In this document: one piece after another, positions 12,401 through 23,985 of the stretch
How the letters are laid out: every line of letters starts with the position of its first letter
Numbering within the stretch: position 1 is the first letter of the stretch
From: Neckera pumila
Lineage: Eukaryota; Streptophyta; Bryopsida; Hypnales; Neckeraceae
DNA: 64,000 bases
Direction: 5' to 3'
NCBI GenBank assembly: GCA_963969595.1
Contig: OZ018410.1
Coordinates: forward strand, 29,082,913 to 29,146,912
Notes under the pieces: model-generated
What the model was told of the DNA's origin: nothing
What the model saw: only the letters and a program-made list of their open reading frames with translations
Databases searched by the model: none
Position numbers and translations under genes: made by a program

Positions 12401-15072
12401 TTCCAAGAGCACCCCAAAATGTCATGAAGATGGTGATAAGGCTTCATCATATACTCACCTCACCGCCATTGGACACTTTGGCTCACTACGGTATCATTTA
12501 GAAGTGAAGAGGGGAACCATCCCTCTTCATATCACTCTCTGCAAGATTCGGCAACTCCCCCTCTTATGGGTCACCAAGACATCCAAGACACACATCCTTT
12601 TAAGAAGGTCCCTGATTCCCAAGCCTTCAATTAGCCTCAAAATAAAATTCTAAGGGCCTCTCAAATTCCCTATCGGAATAACTTTTAGCTCAAGATTCTA
12701 AATTCTAAGTGCATGCCCATTTTTGTAATCAGATCTTTTCCTAGATTACCATGAACTAGTCACTTTTTCAAATGCAACAAATATTGAGCAAGTTAAGGCA
12801 CTTCAAAGGTGTGAGTGCCTTGGAAGGTGCAGTTCTTTAGGATTCTACCCCTTCGTTGTCTTTGATTCTAGCTCATAGCTAATTTCTTGTGAGCCTTAGC
12901 ATTTTGAAATCCTTGTCTCCTTAGTTTTCCTACAGTATGTGCTAGCATGCCTTATCTGGATGAAGGATTTTTTTGAGACCGAGCTACTTTTATGTCCCAA
13001 GTCTTGGTTTGCAGCCAAAATACTAACAAATTTAAAGAGCCATAATTTTTATTCTCACTTCAATACTAGCATTTTTTAAACCCACGGACAATGCTCTCAT
13101 CAGGTTTCCAACATATGTAGTGTTGTCACCCATTTTGTCCCAACTAGAGTGCTACAAGATTCTTCATTTCTCTCACCTAGATTCTTGCAAGGTTTGAGCA
13201 GTCACCTTCACCTTGCTCACCTAGAGGGCATGAGCATCAAAATTGTAGTGAGGGTCATAACACATAGTGTGCATAATATTGTGAGAACTATAGTAGCATA
13301 AAGACCATGTTTTTGAGTGGTTAGTCAATCATGTGCCAAAGCCTTTATTAACAATTAAAGAATTTAAGGCCAAGTTCTTTGTCCTATTTTTTCTTTTCTT
13401 TTCTACAATAGTTGAAGATACAAATACTGATATCAACTTAGGTTATTCCAAAAGATATGGGAAACTTTGTACTTGTATCAACAATTGTATCCGTATCTAT
13501 ATCCATCTGTATACTTATCCATATCTATACAAGCATATATATATCTCTGTATATTTACATCCATACATGTACATATATTTGTATTTGGATTAGTATCAAT
13601 ATACAATAAACTTGCCTAGTTAGATCCCTCCTTTTCATTTAAATCTTTCTCCCACCTTTTGCGTAGTTTGTGAATGGTATTTTGATTAGATCATTTGAGA
13701 ATTGTACCACAACTTCTTATTTGAGTATATGATCAAATTTTAATTAATTCATCAAATGAAAAGGGGTATATGTGGCTCTCTTTGTCTATTTGTCACTCAA
13801 TGTGCCAAATCCAAAACTTCAATTAATAAAATTGAAGCCAAGACCTTGACCAATTTTTGGTTTTACTTATCAAATTCAAAGAACTCAAATATCAATATCA
13901 ATTTAGGTTGTTAATAAGTGATATGGGACAATTCTCATCTATATCAATAGTTATATAAGCTTTTGTATTTGTATTCATATTCATATTCATATATGTAGAC
14001 ATAGACAAATCTATATCTATACATGTATAAATATTTGTATCCACTGTTTTATATATATATATATCTAATTAATACTACAGATTATCCCAATTTTTGAGCA
14101 ACTTGACAACCATTATTCAATGCAAAAGATAGAAGTACCTAATTCTGTTCACACTTACAATCATACACCATTTTGCCAATAAGATGTCTATAGAAGTACC
14201 ACCAATATGACCTTAAACCCCAAAAGAGACTACTTTGTTTTTTTTGAGAATTTAGATAGGTTCTATTGATCAATTTCATAATATGGAACTTTGCAATGAA
14301 ATTTTAGGATGGATTCTTATCATTCCAATCTACATATGAAGCTTTAATTTGCTTCATGTCTTTTTGACAAATATTGCAAAAGCAAGAGGTTTCTTTTCTA
14401 ATTTCAATGTCAAAACATCTAAACAAAGGGTGAAAGCACATTACCTTAGGTATGATTTTGGCAAAAAAATTTAGTACTTTTTTATTGCTTTTTTGTACAT
14501 TTTTTATACATTTTTTAGTATTTTGTATTGTATATTCTAAAATATACATTTTTTTAGAGATTTGATTGTTAGCCATCCTAGAGTCCACGTATATGTTGCT
14601 TCTGGCTCTAGAAAATCAACAAAAAATTTCATTCCTTTCCACTTTTGGCTGCAAAAAAAATTGCCACATAATCTCTTTAATTGGAGTAATAATTGCAAGT
14701 ACATTCTATTTGTTAGCAAGAATAGTTCACATACCAAATACTCTAATAAAATTTTATAAAAGTACTCAAAGTTCATTGTCTGATTTACCTCCACAAAGTA
14801 CTTTTCAATTTATTTTAACATCTTGATGTACTTCTAATTGTTACTAAAGTACTTTTTACAACTTGAGAAAAACATTTTCTTAATTCAATGGATACCAAAG
14901 TTGAAAGTTCACAAGGTTACTCATCTATTAAATCAGAATACAAACCAAAAAGATTGAATTCTTTAAGCTAAAAAAGTAGTCAAACTTTAGTAATTCCCCA
15001 AAATTGGCCAAAAAATAGTATGATGATGTACTTTTAAGGGGGATGTAGTGTGCTTACACCCCAAAAAATAGA
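9411..15072. other. 5.7-kb AT-rich gene-free region
   Basis: I see no exon with a recognisable product. Positions 9614-9860 hold a low-complexity CTCCATTCT/GGAGAATGG tract. Positions about 12190-13240 are less AT-rich than their surroundings and could be old retrotransposon or LTR sequence, but I find no primer-binding site or protease/RT motif. The rest is poly(A/T)-rich intergenic DNA. Confidence 0.5.
13340..14090. repeat. Diverged tandem duplication with TATATC/CATATT microsatellite tails
   Basis: The segment about 13345-13610 and the segment about 13825-14075 align in order. Shared landmarks are an AAG(C)CCAAG stretch, then ATATCAA(T/C)TTAGGTT, GATATGGGA, TATCAACA/TATCAATAG, then a run of TATCCATATC-like units (13490-13580; 13965-14060). 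The period is about 480 bp and identity is moderate. The ORF across the first copy reads tandem Tyr/Ile and is a microsatellite artefact. Confidence 0.7.
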
Positions 15073-15530
15073 TTAACCTCTAAAGTTCCATGACATGTTT
15101 TCATTGAAAATGCTCAAAAATTGCCATTTTTAGAACAAGTACCAAATTTTTGAAAAAAACTTTTTGACACATCTCATTGTAGGATCTTTTAGTATGATGA
15201 CTTGACAACATGTGGTAAAAAATTCAGAAGTTTCCATTGCATAGATTGCAAGATATAAGCATTCAAATTCACTTAAATCATTTTCTCGGTCTTGCGAAAA
15301 ACAAGGCAGCTGCACTTCACAAGCTCACTTTTCTATGAGAAATTGTCCAAAATGGTGGTGCTTCTTGAATTCTTTTTCCTAGACAAGTTGGCCACATGAT
15401 TGAAAAATTTCAGATCATTTGGAGTTGTACAACATATAGGAAAAAATACTAGATTGTTAATAATTAAATTATGAAATTGCTGAGGGCAATGTTTTAATAA
15501 AAAAATCACATCCTACGGTGGGAATTGTTC
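15073..15530 (+). mobile_element. Truncated copy of the 0.93-kb TTAA element family
   Basis: It begins TTAACCTCTAAAGTTCCATGAC and matches the left half of the element at 40843 over about 450 bases. Shared strings include GTGGTAA..ATTTC, AGATTGCAAGATATAAGCATTC, TTTTTCCTAGACAAGTTGG and TTGTACAACATATAGG. Similarity fades at about 15500 and the right terminus is missing, so the copy is 3'-truncated or interrupted. Confidence 0.65.
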
Positions 15531-15710
15531 TAAAGAAATAGTGAAGATTTAGCCTTGCTTTGGAGATGAGTGTTTTGGAGTAAGTTTTGGGCTTTAAGTA
15601 TGAAAGAACTTTAGAGGTTAAGTTGTTTGCTTTGAATGACTCCTACTTACAAATGACACTTTGTGGTTTTGAGTCTTTAGTTGGCGTTTCAAACATGCAT
15701 CTATTGAACA

Positions 15711-15764
15711 CTTTGAAGTTTCTTCAAGTCTTGACTTTGAAGTTTCTTCAAGTCTTGACTTTGA
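15711..15764. repeat. 24-bp tandem repeat, 2.2 copies
   Basis: The unit TTTGAAGTTTCTTCAAGTCTTGAC occurs exactly twice (15711-15734, 15735-15758) plus a partial third. Each unit contains the internal palindrome GAAGTTTCTTC-like half sites. No gene overlaps it convincingly. Confidence 0.9.
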
Positions 15765-16464
15765 AAATTCATGCATAATACAAAATTCTCCAAATATTTT
15801 TATTTTTTGGGTGAACATTAATGACTTTCATTTACCTATAGGGCAAAATAACACCTTATTATGAATATGACTTCATCTATATACATTAGCTTACATGAAC
15901 AATAATAGATGTTTCTACATTAGTTATTTTGCCTCTTTTAATGTTCTTCGACCTTGCTTTTTTGATAGGGGGCGGTGCTTTTCTAAAGTCCTTTGGTGTA
16001 TTATATCAAGAGATGAGTGTTACAAGAATTCAAAAAATATATATTGAATAAAAAATATCTTTTTTATTCAAATTTGCTTTTGTTGCATATGGAATTGAAA
16101 ATTGTGAACTAATTAAAGTTTTCATGAATGAATCTGGATGTAATATTGTTAACCAATCCTAGGGATGTCCCTTTTGCTTCAATAGAAAGTAAATGCCCCC
16201 AGCATGACAACTTTAATTCCCAGCTAGCCAATAATTCTCTTGCAACTTCCCACTCAGCCAATGAAACTAGTATTGCAATTTTTCAGCAAGCACTCTTTGC
16301 AAATTTAAACAAAACTCTTTTCTAGGCATCCAAGGAGGGATTATCCAATTTGCAAGGCAATGGTTCAGGACGGTTAACAATGTTATATATTAGAAGTGCT
16401 GTCTTCCAATTTTAGAAATGTGCCCTCATAGCATAGACAACTTCACTTCTACTAGTATATTGCT

Positions 16465-17395
16465 TTAATCCCGAAAGTCCCAAGGCCATTTTCCAGCCAA
16501 AAACCACATAAAACTGCCATTTTGGTTGCATTCACTCAAGAATGCAGAAAAATCAATCTTCTAAGAATCTAACCGTAAGATCTTGTGCTTCACTTATCAA
16601 AGATCATGTCGTAAAAATTTCATGAAGTTTGACCATACCAATTAGAAGATATCAACATTCAAAGTTGAAAAGAATTTTTTTTTGGATTGTTGTCTTGCAA
16701 TTTTAAATGACTTTGTTTGCCATTTGTGGAAATTTTCTGCACTATAATTTTTGAATTTAAAATTTTGTATGCTAAAGGATTGAATTAAGAGTCTAGAAAA
16801 AAAAATTAAAGAAAAAAATTTTGATTTTCATTCTTTCAAAATTGTTAAGTAGAATTAGGTACAAGATTGAACACAAAGTTAAATTTTAATTTCTCTAAAA
16901 TGAAATTGAAATACAGTAATTCCAATGGTTAGATTGTTCTAGCAAGAAAATTGAACCCTATCCAAAAAAAAAAAAATTTAATTTTAAAATTGCATTTGAA
17001 ATTGAGCTCTATAAGTTATTTTTTTTGAAAAAAATGCTTAGATTGCCCAGAAAACAAAATTGTCCATAACTTCTCATCCCTAATCCAAATAGAATGAATT
17101 AAAGCTTCACATGTACGTAATAATATAACATTCTAGGAAAAAAAATTTAAAAATTTAAAAATTTAACTTTTTGTGATTTTTTTGGTACTACCCGCCGACC
17201 TCCATTTTCAACTAGTTGTGCTATAACTTCTGCTCCCGGGCACCAATTGACACAAAAATTATATTCCCAAGAACCTTGCGTGTTTTTACAGCTCTCCAAA
17301 AAGTTCCAAAAAATCACAACAAGATTTGAACAATGAGAAGCCTACCCAAAGTCACATTCTGGCTCCCGTAGTGCCAATGGGACTTTAAGAGTTAA
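16465..17395 (+). mobile_element. 0.93-kb TTAA-bounded element, family copy 1
   Basis: The left end is TTAATCCCGAAAGTCCCAAGG; the right end is CCAATGGGACTTTAAGAGTTAA (931 bp with TTAA). It aligns along its whole length with the element at 54298-55223. Shared strings are AAGGCCATTTT, GTAAGATCTT, TTTCATGAAGTTT/ATTTCAGAATTTTT, CCCGGGCACCAATTGA/CCCCGGCACCAATTGA and AAAAATTATATTCCCA. It has no ORF large enough for a transposase, so it is a non-autonomous element. The ends have accumulated mismatches, which suggests an older copy. Confidence 0.75.
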
Positions 17396-18035
17396 TTAGT
17401 AGGACTAAGACAACTATCAATATACTAAAAATTTCGCCTCTTATTAGACATTTACACTGATTTATCCTATTAATGAGGAGTAGAAATTAATGTCACTACA
17501 AAATTTATCTTTTAAAAATTGGTAAAACAATAATATTTTAACCTTCCCTAATTCAAAATAATGTGATTGTGGTCAATTAGTATCACTCGCGCTATTGGGA
17601 CAAATCAGTGTAAGCTTACAGAAGGCCTCTTGCATTCTCCATGGGTTGAGGTTCAGGGTTTTAAGACAGAGAACGTCCTCCACCTCCCACCTTCCGCCGA
17701 TTCTCATGCTTGTGCGACTTCACCACAGTAGTGATGCAAGCATGAAAAGCCAAAGCAATTGGATACATGCTTTGGATACAGGATTGGATTTCCTTTCTAT
17801 TGGGCCACTGCAGAAGTAATTTGTAGCTAGATTTTTTGAATGGTGTAGTACTCGTCCATGCTTTCGGAAAGATGTGTACAATACTAGCACCCTAGGAATT
17901 CATCTTTAATGCATGAGCGCAGGGTGTTGAGCAGTCGATCCTACTTCGTGAACCTTGTATAATTGCAATCCTTCCGGTGACCCTGACAATCCGAAAAGAG
18001 GCTTGTGGTTGAGCACAAATCGATTGGAGTTCGAG

Positions 18036-19737
18036 ATGGACGCAGGAAGGGCAATTGTCGTAATGGGTGTCACCGGTGCCGGAAAATCGTAAGCCCGTAG
18101 AAATTTCTGCTACCGCCTCATTCAGTGGTTTTCATTTTCTGTCTGCTTTCAATTCCTAACCCTTGCGGGACCGAGAAGCCCTAAATTGTGTGCAGTATGT
18201 TGTTTTGAGTAGGTCGTATGGAGACTTTCTTTTGTCCAGTTTTAGTTATTGATTGATCAATACATGCAATGTTTTGCACTGATTGTAGTGATGAAGATTT
18301 GGCCCCATTTGATTTATATCTGTCACAGTACGATCAATCAGATTGGCCATATAAAAACCATGAATTTTATGGTCCTTTAGGGTTTAGTGTGGGGAAAGTT
18401 GAGATTAGAAGCTCTCTGAGTTTCGGATTATTGTTCTTGGACAGAACGGTGGGGGAGCTCCTTGCAGCGAATCTACATTGCGAGTTACTTGATGCTGACA
18501 ACTTTCATTCAGCTGAAAACAAAGGTGCACTAATCTGGCTCATTCTAGTTTGCGCCTCCCGATTCTGCCGATATGAGTTCGTCCAATTTGCGTTCTTAAG
18601 ATTTGGCTACATTAGGTCGATGATTCTCATCAGTCTTTGGCCCGCGCTTGTTTGCTTTAAGAACTGGAATCAAAATTGCATCTGACTTGACTTGGCCCAA
18701 GATTGGGTGGCTTTCTGAACTTGAATCTCATTTAGCATTCTTGTACACTTCTTATTGGCTTTTTCCTATGTGTAAGCCAAGAATGCAAGCCAGCATACAA
18801 TCTTTATTTAAACATTTGATCGACAAGAACCAGTATAAAGGACCTGAAATGCAAACTTAGTGTTCTATGGAGCACGGAAGTCAACCATAACCTATTTAAA
18901 GTATAGCGAATCGCATTGCGTTTATAGAATCCGTAGGGCGATGAGAACAACCTCTTGTAAGGACCCTTTACCCTGTGCATTTGATAGGCAAGATGGCTTC
19001 CACAGCCTCGCAGCTGCTCAGCATTCTTGGGTTTGTGATTCGTGAGGGTCTTTGAAGAGAAATCCGAAGCTGGGATCAAGGGTCTTCTCCAGGGATCCAG
19101 GGGTCTTCATCTAGAGTCTTCAAAGCAAACCCTATAATATATTCTGTTTCCTCTGGTTCTTCCTCCCGGTCTTCTATCCGGATCCTCTTTACTAGATAAA
19201 ATCAGAGCGATGGATTCAGATTCATGGCTGCAGTTTCTAAAGAATGGTATTGACCGATTCCCAATTGCAGAGAAGATGAGACGTGGAGTGGCCCTCACGG
19301 ATGAAGATCGCATGCCCTGGCTGGAAACGTTGCGAGACTTGTTGATCGAGCACATTTTGAGAGGCCAAACGGTGGTGTTAGCATGCTCGGCTCTCCTCCC
19401 CAAGTACCGAGACCTGCTCCGCACCGCCGACTACGAGTTCCCTCTGGAAGCTGCCGGCAAATTGGACGAGGACGCGGCCCCAACTGACCATGCACGGGAA
19501 GGAAGATGTTTCAACTCCCATGTGGTGTTTGTGTATCTGAAATGCACCGCCGATCTTCTGGCCGCAAGAGTAACGGCGAGGGAGATGGCAGGTACGCATT
19601 ATATGCCTGCCTCCCTGCTGCAGTCGCAGATTGACGATCTCAAGCTGGACAGGGACGAGGGAGATATCCTTACAACTGATGCTAGCTTGGCTCCCCAACT
19701 CATAGCGGAACACATTAGAAATCAACTTCTTGTGTGA
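18036..19737 (+). CDS. Gluconokinase (gluconate kinase, EC 2.7.1.12)
   Basis: Exons 18036-18088, 18445-18524 and 19271-19737 splice in phase (2, then 1) with GT/AG borders to give 199 residues, the usual length for the family. Exon 1 supplies the P-loop, VVMGVTGAGKS, split at the Ser codon. Exon 2 carries LLDADNFHSAENK, matching the conserved substrate-binding D-x-D-x-FH. Exon 3 begins EKMRRGVALTDEDRMPWL and continues through VVLACSALLPKYRDLLR, VYLKCTADLLAARV and a C-terminal helix ending QLLV. The enzyme phosphorylates D-gluconate to 6-phosphogluconate, feeding the oxidative pentose phosphate pathway; no transit peptide is visible, so it is probably cytosolic. The third exon carries most of the protein unbroken. 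A damaged duplicate of this exon lies at 23555-23985. Confidence 0.93.
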
Positions 19738-20560
19738 CCTGGAGGATCCAAGTCGCTATTCCGATCCTCCATTAATTCCAAATGGATATCGTGGCATTTC
19801 TCTGTTATGTTGTAGATACCCTTTCTGTCAATTGAAGCATTTAACCATTATAAAGTGTGCTGCCATTAGGAGATCAGTATAGAGTTACGGAGAGAGTGAT
19901 GCTCTGAAGCTTGAAAGGCACCAGGGGGATATCCTTGCAACCGATGCTAGCTTGGCTCCCCAACTCATAGTGGAACACATTAGAAATCAACTTCTTGTGA
20001 GACCTAGTAGATCCAAATCGCTATTTTGATCTTCCATTAATTCCAAATGGATATTGTGGATACCCTTTCTGTCAATTTAAGCATTTTAACCGATATGTAG
20101 GAGTGTGCTTTCATTGACTAGTGTGCCCTTTGCCTTTGCATAGAAGAAAAGTAGAAGTAATTTCTAATTTTTTAAATCGTAAAAACTCCAAAATTCAATA
20201 TCTTTTTTGCCGTTAGTCCGAACACCACAAAACAAAGCCCATGCACCCCTCCTCTCACCCCTCTGAGGGCTTTCCGATGGTACCAAGAACGCGACTGGGG
20301 GACGCACCAAGGGTCTCAACGTAAGAAACAAAACAAACGAACAAACAAACAAACAATGTAACTTAAGGAATGGATATCAGTATAGGGTCACGGAGAGAGT
20401 GATGCTCGGAAGCTTGAAAGGCACCAGGGGATATACTTGCAACAGATGATAGATAGTGGAATCCACGAGAATGGAACTTGTGTGATTTGGTGGATCTGCT
20501 TTTATCATGATCAGGTAATTCTGCAGGAGCAGTTTGGCCTGTAGAACTGAATTCCTGCAT
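19738..20560 (+). repeat. Internally duplicated gluconokinase 3' tail
   Basis: Part of the last coding exon plus 3' UTR recurs downstream. Positions 19925-20075 repeat the end of the CDS (GATATCCTTGCAACCGATGC ... ATCAACTTCTTGTG) and its UTR. A third partial piece starts near 20375 (CAGTATAGGGTCACGGAGAG, compare 19877). The piece between 20130 and 20360 is related to 26553-26735 and to the AACAAACAAA stretch at 27020, and is a separate dispersed repeat. Confidence 0.75.
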
Positions 20561-21065
20561 TCTTTGCCTACTCGAATAATCTTGTCTAATCTGCTATTAA
20601 CTCCGAATGGATATCATGTACGGTAGATTTGCGTCTCTTCAACAAATGTAAGAGTCTGCTGTCATTGGGAAATCACGCAATAGAGCTCACTGAAACGATC
20701 ACTTTGGGTTCTACAAGAGCCAACGCTCTTTCGATAACAAATTCTGACTCAAATGCAATCATTCAAACTGGGAGGTTGTCGACCACTACTGGAGGAAAAA
20801 CCTCATTATCATTTACACTTGTAAACATAGACATTTAGGTAAGTCATGCTTACACCGCTCACACCACTCGCACACAAGGCTAACCAAGTGCATAAGTTGC
20901 CGTTGCTAATAGTGGTCAGTCAATGGGAGATGGGATCAGGGCTCGAACAATTTTACTATCCTCTACTTTATTTACATTCAAAGAATCCGAATGCACTAAC
21001 TGAATGAATGAAGAGCTATTGAAATTAATGAATAAAAATTCATAGCATTCATGCTAGAGTGTTTT

Positions 21066-21440
21066 CTAGCCAAGTCCAGTATCAACTGGCACAATGCACG
21101 AGGAAAAACTAGTCCCACGTCTGACTGATGGGTGATTGTCGGTGATGAGTGCCTTCAACCGGCACTGCGCCAAGCGACTCCAATCCATGGCCTTCTCCAG
21201 CGTTTCGATGACGGCCTCGGGGTTGTGTGACTGCACCGCAATCCTGGCCAGCGGGTTGCCATAGCCAGGCTCTGCTGCTGCTGCTGTTGGGCTTTTGTCG
21301 GGCAAAAGGCTCAAGAGCATGTTCCACACATCTTCCTGGTGCAGGATCGCCGTGCTGATCATCGCCTCCACCTTCTCGATGCATTCGGTGCTGCAATCGG
21401 AGCTCGGTCTGTGGAAGCCTGTGTGTCCCTGCTGATCCAT
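21066..21440 (-). CDS. Short conserved ORF of unknown function, duplication copy A
   Basis: The ORF is 124 residues from ATG at 21440 (MDQQGHTGF) to a stop at 21066. I do not recognise the family. It is mostly helical by composition (CIEKVEAMISTAILHQEDVW, then PEAVIETLEKAMDW) with an Ala run and no membrane segment. Evidence for coding is comparative: the copy at 25843-26226 is open over the same frame, and the two differ by a 3-base and a 6-base indel that keep frame. The frame upstream is also open to 21500, so an earlier start (MLWARR) is possible, but the copy-B start is conserved only at MDQQ. It could be a gene fragment carried by the duplication. Confidence 0.5.
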   Translation of the reverse strand: MDQQGHTGFHRPSSDCSTECIEKVEAMISTAILHQEDVWNMLLSLLPDKSPTAAAAEPGYGNPLARIAVQSHNPEAVIETLEKAMDWSRLAQCRLKALITDNHPSVRRGTSFSSCIVPVDTGLG

Positions 21441-21699
21441 TTCTCGCCGAGTATGACAGTGAACCTCGATCTTCCTTTGAGGTCTACGCGCCCATAACAT
21501 AAAACACTTACTTTCTAGAACCTATGCATGTACGGAGTAGTGAATTATGACGACCCTTGACTTGTTCTCCCATGCAGTCTACTAACGTGAAGTCGTGTGC
21601 GAAGGATTTAGAAACGAGAAGACCTCTTGCATTGATTCATGTCGACCTTACAACGAGACTGGCATTCTTTGTCAAACGTGGAGTCGTGGAGACGCAAGC

Positions 21700-22549
21700 T
21701 AGCCGGAGTTACAGCACACCTTCTAGAAAGTGAACTCTTGTAAGCGGCAATAAGGTCCGAGGCAGGGCTTTTTTTTCATTTTTGAAGAGGTGCCATAGTG
21801 GCGATATAAATGTTATAGTGGTGCTCCAAATTGCAACATTCATCCACTTATTGGATGTATAGTATGGTTTTCATCCACAATTAGGCGATTTCATCTAATA
21901 ATTTTTTTAATTTCAAAGTTGTCTAGCGATTTCATCCAATTTTTTATAACCTTTTTTAGCCAGATTTTTTTTTTCTGGTGCAACCCATTTCTAAGCTAAA
22001 AATCAGAAATGGGTTGCACGCTTCCATTTCTGACCAGTTAAGCAGTTACACATATATGCATGGCGGATTTCTTTAGTGGAAAAATTTTCCAGTGCAGAAA
22101 TGAGAGTTTGTAAGGTTTCCATAAATTTTCAAATTTTTGTTTCTTAAAATATAATTACTATGAATTTTGTAATTGAAGATTTTGCTTGACCCATATTGGT
22201 CACGAAGACCTTCCTATTTTTGACCAAGGGTTAGTTATAGTATTGAGAATCTTGTAGCCAATCATAATGTGCCACAACTACATTGGAAAGCGTGCCATAA
22301 TTGATCACTATTCATCTCTTCATGTATAGAAAGAGATTAGTCTACATTGTCAGATTGGGGAGGTTTTGGATTAAGAATGAATTGCCTACTATAATCAATA
22401 GAATTTTTATAAATTAAACTTTTGTAAGCCAATAACCTCTCTAATAAAAGTGATATTATTGCTTGAATATGGTCCCAACTTGGATGCATTGAAGATGTAT
22501 AAAATAAGTAAAAAAAGAAAAGTAATTGTCATTTGAATTTAGAATCCAG
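21700..22549. other. AT-rich spacer between duplication copies
   Basis: No coding potential recognised. It contains a short inverted pair AGAAATGGGTTGCA / TGCAACCCATTTCT around 21978-22020 that could form a hairpin. Confidence 0.5.
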
Positions 22550-22790
22550 ATGTCGCTCTAGTGAATGTGGCTTCAATCTAGGAGCGCTATGAAAGTGTAG
22601 CCCACTAAAAAATAATTCAAATGTCATTAATGCCACATATGACTTCAGTCCAAGATTGCCAAGAAATTGGAACCAACTAACAAAATTATGGAACGTCATT
22701 AATACTGGACAGGACTTCATTCCACAAGCGCCATGAAATTACAGTCCACTAGAAAAATCTTCAAACGTCATTAATGTCATAGCACCTATC
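22550..22790. repeat. 72-bp minisatellite, about three diverged units
   Basis: The string GACTTCA(G/A/T)TC(C/T) and the string GTCATTAATG(C/T)(C/T) recur with exact spacing: CTTCA at 22571, 22643 and 22715, and GTCATTAAT at 22623, 22695 and 22768. Units differ by roughly 20-30%. It does not resemble the flanking gluconokinase duplication. Confidence 0.85.
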
Positions 22791-22873
22791 TAAAGCAATG
22801 CCCTCTCTAATGTAATATTCTCCTCTGGTCTTGGGGTTATTACCACATGGAAGGTTCTAACTATATCACAAGA

Positions 22874-23016
22874 AGAACGGGAGGTTGATACTGGGCCGGA
22901 TTTTTTTCATCGTGTAACTTCATCCCCAGGAAATTTCTGTTTTAGGTAAGATTTTTTTTTTGGGGGGGAGTTACAGGTTGAAAAAAATACCCCTCCCGGT
23001 AGCGACCTCCCGTTCT
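22874..23016. mobile_element. 143-bp MITE with 12-bp perfect terminal inverted repeats
   Basis: It starts AGAACGGGAGGT and ends ACCTCCCGTTCT, exact reverse complements. Imperfect inverted symmetry continues inward (TACTGGGCCGG against CCTCCCGGTAGC; GTAACTTCATCCCC against GGGGGGGAGTTAC). The sequence to the right (ATCAAGACTCTTGATTCATGCC) also occurs uninterrupted by this element at 26492-26515, which supports an insertion. I cannot define a clean target duplication. Confidence 0.75.
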
Positions 23017-23554
23017 ATATAATCAAGACTCTTGATTCATGCCACTTCTAAGCGAGCCACGTCTAAGCGAGATTACAGTTCTTTTTCAAATATGGTGCCG
23101 GTCGGAGAATTAGAAAAAGCACACTCTGGATTCATGCCAATTTTACAACAAGACTAGACGGCTGCTTCAAACGTGGAGTCGTGGGAGTCTTGGGTTTGAG
23201 ATCTAGGAAGCACCAGGCTCTTCATTCATGTCAACCTCAAAACGAGACTTACTTAGAATTCTCTTTCCAACTGGAGTCGTCTAACTTGGAGGCACTAAAA
23301 GACTGGCGGTTTTAGAGGAAACTGCTGACGCGTTTGTCAACATTGTTTCTCAACGGCGTGGTGTACAAGGAAAATTCTCGTAGATACGTGTCTTGCGGAG
23401 CAGGATTGAATTATGAATCCAGTGTTTGCAACGGTCAATGAGAATCCCACTTGTGAATGAGGAAACTACTGTAGCTGGGAAGACTGGTCTTTGGGTTTCT
23501 AGAATCTTTTAGTTTCTGGAACTTTTTTGTCAAGCGAAGAGGTGGTCCCATGTG

Positions 23555-23985
23555 CGGATGAAGGTCGCATGCCCTGGCTGGAAACGTTGCGAGACTTGTT
23601 GATCGAGCACATTTTGAGAGGTCAAACGGTGGTGTTAGCATGCTCGGCTCTCCGGCCTCCCCAAGTACGGAGACCTGCTCCGCACCGCCGCCGACTACGA
23701 GATTCCCACTGGAAACTGCCTGCAAATTGGGCGATGGCCCGAGAAGGAAGATGTTTCAACTCCCATGTGGTGTTTGTGTATCTGAAATGCACCGCCGATC
23801 TTCTGGCCGCAAGAGTAACGGCGAGGGAGATGGCAGCTACGCATTATATGCGTGCCTCCCTGCTGCAGTCGCAGATTGACGCTCTCAAGCTGGACAGGGA
23901 CGAGGGAGATATCCTTGCGCGCAACTGATGCTAGCATGGCTCCCCAACTCATAGTGGAACACATTAGAAATCAACTTCTTGTGTG
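23555..23985 (+). pseudogene. Gluconokinase exon-3 pseudogene
   Basis: It matches exon 3 of the intact gene from DEDRMPWLETLRDLL through DEGDILTTDASLAPQ. Small insertions after VVLACSAL shift the frame (the Pro/Arg-rich stretch about 23655-23725 is out of frame), a deletion removes the residues between the copies' LEAAGK and HAREGR, and a further insertion near 23918 ends translation at DILARN-stop. There is no P-loop exon upstream. The conserved segment VYLKCTADLLAARVTAREMA is intact. It cannot make a working kinase. Confidence 0.9.

Larger units (their letters stand above)
19299..21690. repeat. Segmental duplication, copy A
   Basis: This stretch covers gluconokinase exon 3, its tail, a sequence around 20560-20980 and the unknown minus-strand ORF. 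It is repeated in the same orientation at about 23555-26472. Shared landmarks in order: CGGATGAAG.TCGCATGCCC, ATTCTGCAGGA, GTAGAACTGAATTCCTGCAT, GGGAGGTTGTCGACCACTA and GACTGGCATTCTTTGTCAAA. Identity looks high (about 90% or more in the best parts), so the duplication is fairly recent compared with the other repeats. Confidence 0.88.

Noticed and set aside
13333..13593. 86-residue ORF rich in Tyr and Ile
   Set aside because: It is produced by the TATCCATA-type microsatellite and is not shared by the duplicate segment.
18269..18685. 138-residue ORF across the gluconokinase second exon
   Set aside because: Only 18445-18524 is exon; the rest is read-through into introns 1 and 2.
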